Shown here in pieces: positions 63,225 to 64,000 of a DNA stretch of 64,000 nt. The DNA comes from Cordylochernes scorpioides (Eukaryota; Arthropoda; Arachnida; Pseudoscorpiones; Chernetidae), in contig CP092874.1 in assembly GCA_030710605.1 (NCBI GenBank), positions 74,031,044-74,095,043 of the forward strand. Direction: 5' to 3'. The translations under genes and the position numbers were made by a program. The first letter of the stretch is position 1. Every line of letters begins with the position of its first letter. Below the pieces are notes generated by a model that saw nothing but the letters and a program-made list of their open reading frames with translations, made no database searches and was not told the DNA's origin.

Positions 63225-63660
63225 CAATAGATGGAAATTTTGCCGGGAGGATAATGATCTAAAGAGACAAAGGTCGCCTCTCCCATCAAAAAGACGTCAA
63301 ATACTGACGCCATCTATTGACCGTCACCGCAAACTAGCGGCTTCGGGTCGGTGACAAAGCCAATAGATAGCGTCAGGTTTTGACGTTTATTTTGACAGGA
63401 GAAGCGTCCTATGCTTCTATGGATCAATTTCCTTCCGGAAATTTTTCCATCTATATTTTAGCCATAGAATTGGCCCAGCCACATTGCCAGCTAAACACCT
63501 CTTTGGCAGATTGTCAAGATTCCAAATAGTCCATGTGGATCTGATGGAATAAAGTCCGCCCTAGGCTGACGAGGGTCATTAGCCCGAAACCATGGTTTCT
63601 AGGTGGACGCTTTCCAGTTTACCAAAGCTGGTTTTGTGGCTTTGTCACCGACCTAGGCAT
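63225..63660 (+). repeat. PLE-type repeat with arms and intact hammerhead
   Basis: Contains the arm words of 12163-12447 (ccgcaaactagcgg, gggtcggtgacaaagcc) and, after the hammerhead, the complement ggctttgtcaccgacc, so the hammerhead again lies between inverted arms. Confidence 0.75.
63554..63608 (+). ncRNA. Hammerhead ribozyme motif, best full set of stems
   Basis: Stem I: gtccgccctagg pairs with tctaggtggac (6 bp, one bulged C, 5 bp). The core CTGACGA fits CUGANGA. Stem II: GGGT-CATTA-GCCC (3 GC plus one G-U). GAAA is intact. The stem III sequence ACCATGGT (63589-63596) is self-complementary, as in dimer-acting hammerheads. The cleavage base would be T after GGT. All required elements are present; activity is inferred, not shown. 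Confidence 0.85.
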
Positions 63661-63745
63661 TTTTATAACCCCAATAACACAAACAATAGTCAAACATATA
63701 AATCTATTTGCATCATACCGTACTCCCCTAATAGCGTAACAATAG

Positions 63746-64000
63746 CCCGAGAAAATTAGAAAATACGGCGCAATAGTCAGAAATCCCATAACAAAAAACA
63801 ATAGCCATAACTCACCAATATACAACAGTCAAGCAATATACTCAATAGAATGCAACCAATGCAATAGTATGTACATAGGCGAAACCAGCAGACAAGTAAT
63901 AGACAGGACAAACGAGCACACCAGATCCATAAATAAAAAGATAAAAAATCCCTTTTATACCAACACACAAAAATACAGGTCACACCTTCAACCTAAATAA
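63746..64000 (+). pseudogene. GIY-YIG endonuclease fragment downstream of the hammerhead
   Basis: Open for 84 codons after a TAG at 63743-63745, to TAA at 63998-64000. It contains I-Y-S-I-E-C-N-Q-C, then M-Y-I-G-E-T-S-R-Q-V-I-D-R-T-N-E-H: the GIY-YIG core, CxxC insert and catalytic Arg of Penelope-like endonucleases. It then leaves the family pattern after PFYTNTQKYRS, suggesting a frameshift just before the window edge. Two stops upstream (TAA, TAG) cut it from any reverse transcriptase. It differs in sequence from the copy at 58626-59006, so two Penelope-like families are present. Confidence 0.85.

Noticed and set aside
1-64000. CRISPR arrays, bacterial operons, riboswitches, origins
   Set aside because: The window is eukaryotic repeat-rich DNA. 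The tandem arrays seen have no spacer structure.

Overview
This is a eukaryotic, AT-rich, gene-poor and repeat-dense window. The mix of relics (Mos1-like and other mariner copies, a Ty3/gypsy element with a YLDD reverse transcriptase, several LINE 3' ends, non-autonomous Helitrons, Penelope-like GIY-YIG fragments with hammerhead motifs, tRNA-derived SINEs) fits an arthropod, most plausibly an arachnid such as a spider. That placement is an impression from the element types, not a demonstrated assignment. There are two 100-N assembly gaps (18489-18588, 55607-55706).

Layout. 1-5310: dispersed repeats, a U6 fragment, a gag relic, a MITE, a decayed mariner (3455-4381) and a Helitron (4418-5131). 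5316-10622: a complete but inactivated Ty3/gypsy retrotransposon on the minus strand. 10623-15070: a LINE-like 3' end, a foldback element with a hammerhead motif near its apex that was later hit by a hAT element with a perfect 8-bp target duplication, a U6 chimera, and three MITEs of exactly 177 bp. 15405-16495: a ~1.1-kb inverted repeat that reads as two head-to-head LTRs around a tRNA-Ser 3' half still carrying CCA. 16500-25985: SINEs, a truncated mariner, Helitrons, foldbacks, hammerhead-bearing repeats and LINE 3' ends. 26430-28665: the only hints of host genes, namely a possible last exon broken by a SINE, then a CpG-rich promoter-like stretch with a 17-codon signal-peptide-like first exon and a splice donor. 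28665-33600: intron-like sequence. 33600-55600: more MITEs, a large Helitron, a 305-bp near-perfect palindrome, a minisatellite and several foldbacks. 55600-64000: a gypsy gag fragment, a tRNA-His gene, Penelope-like endonuclease fragments, a full-length dead mariner, a segmental duplication, and a Helitron carrying a tRNA-Gly gene.

Theme. At least ten hammerhead ribozyme cores (intact or decayed) occur on both strands, in two or three families. The best preserved have extremely short, self-complementary stem III sequences (ACGCGT, ACCATGGT), the arrangement known for dimer-acting hammerheads of Penelope-like elements. One lies about 290 bp upstream of a GIY-YIG endonuclease fragment on the same strand. 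Several inverted repeats in the window carry a small structured RNA sequence between their arms (tRNA-Ser 3' half with CCA, U6 snRNA, a tRNA-like sequence, a hammerhead). This recurring arrangement is the most unusual pattern seen. No intact protein-coding host gene can be demonstrated.
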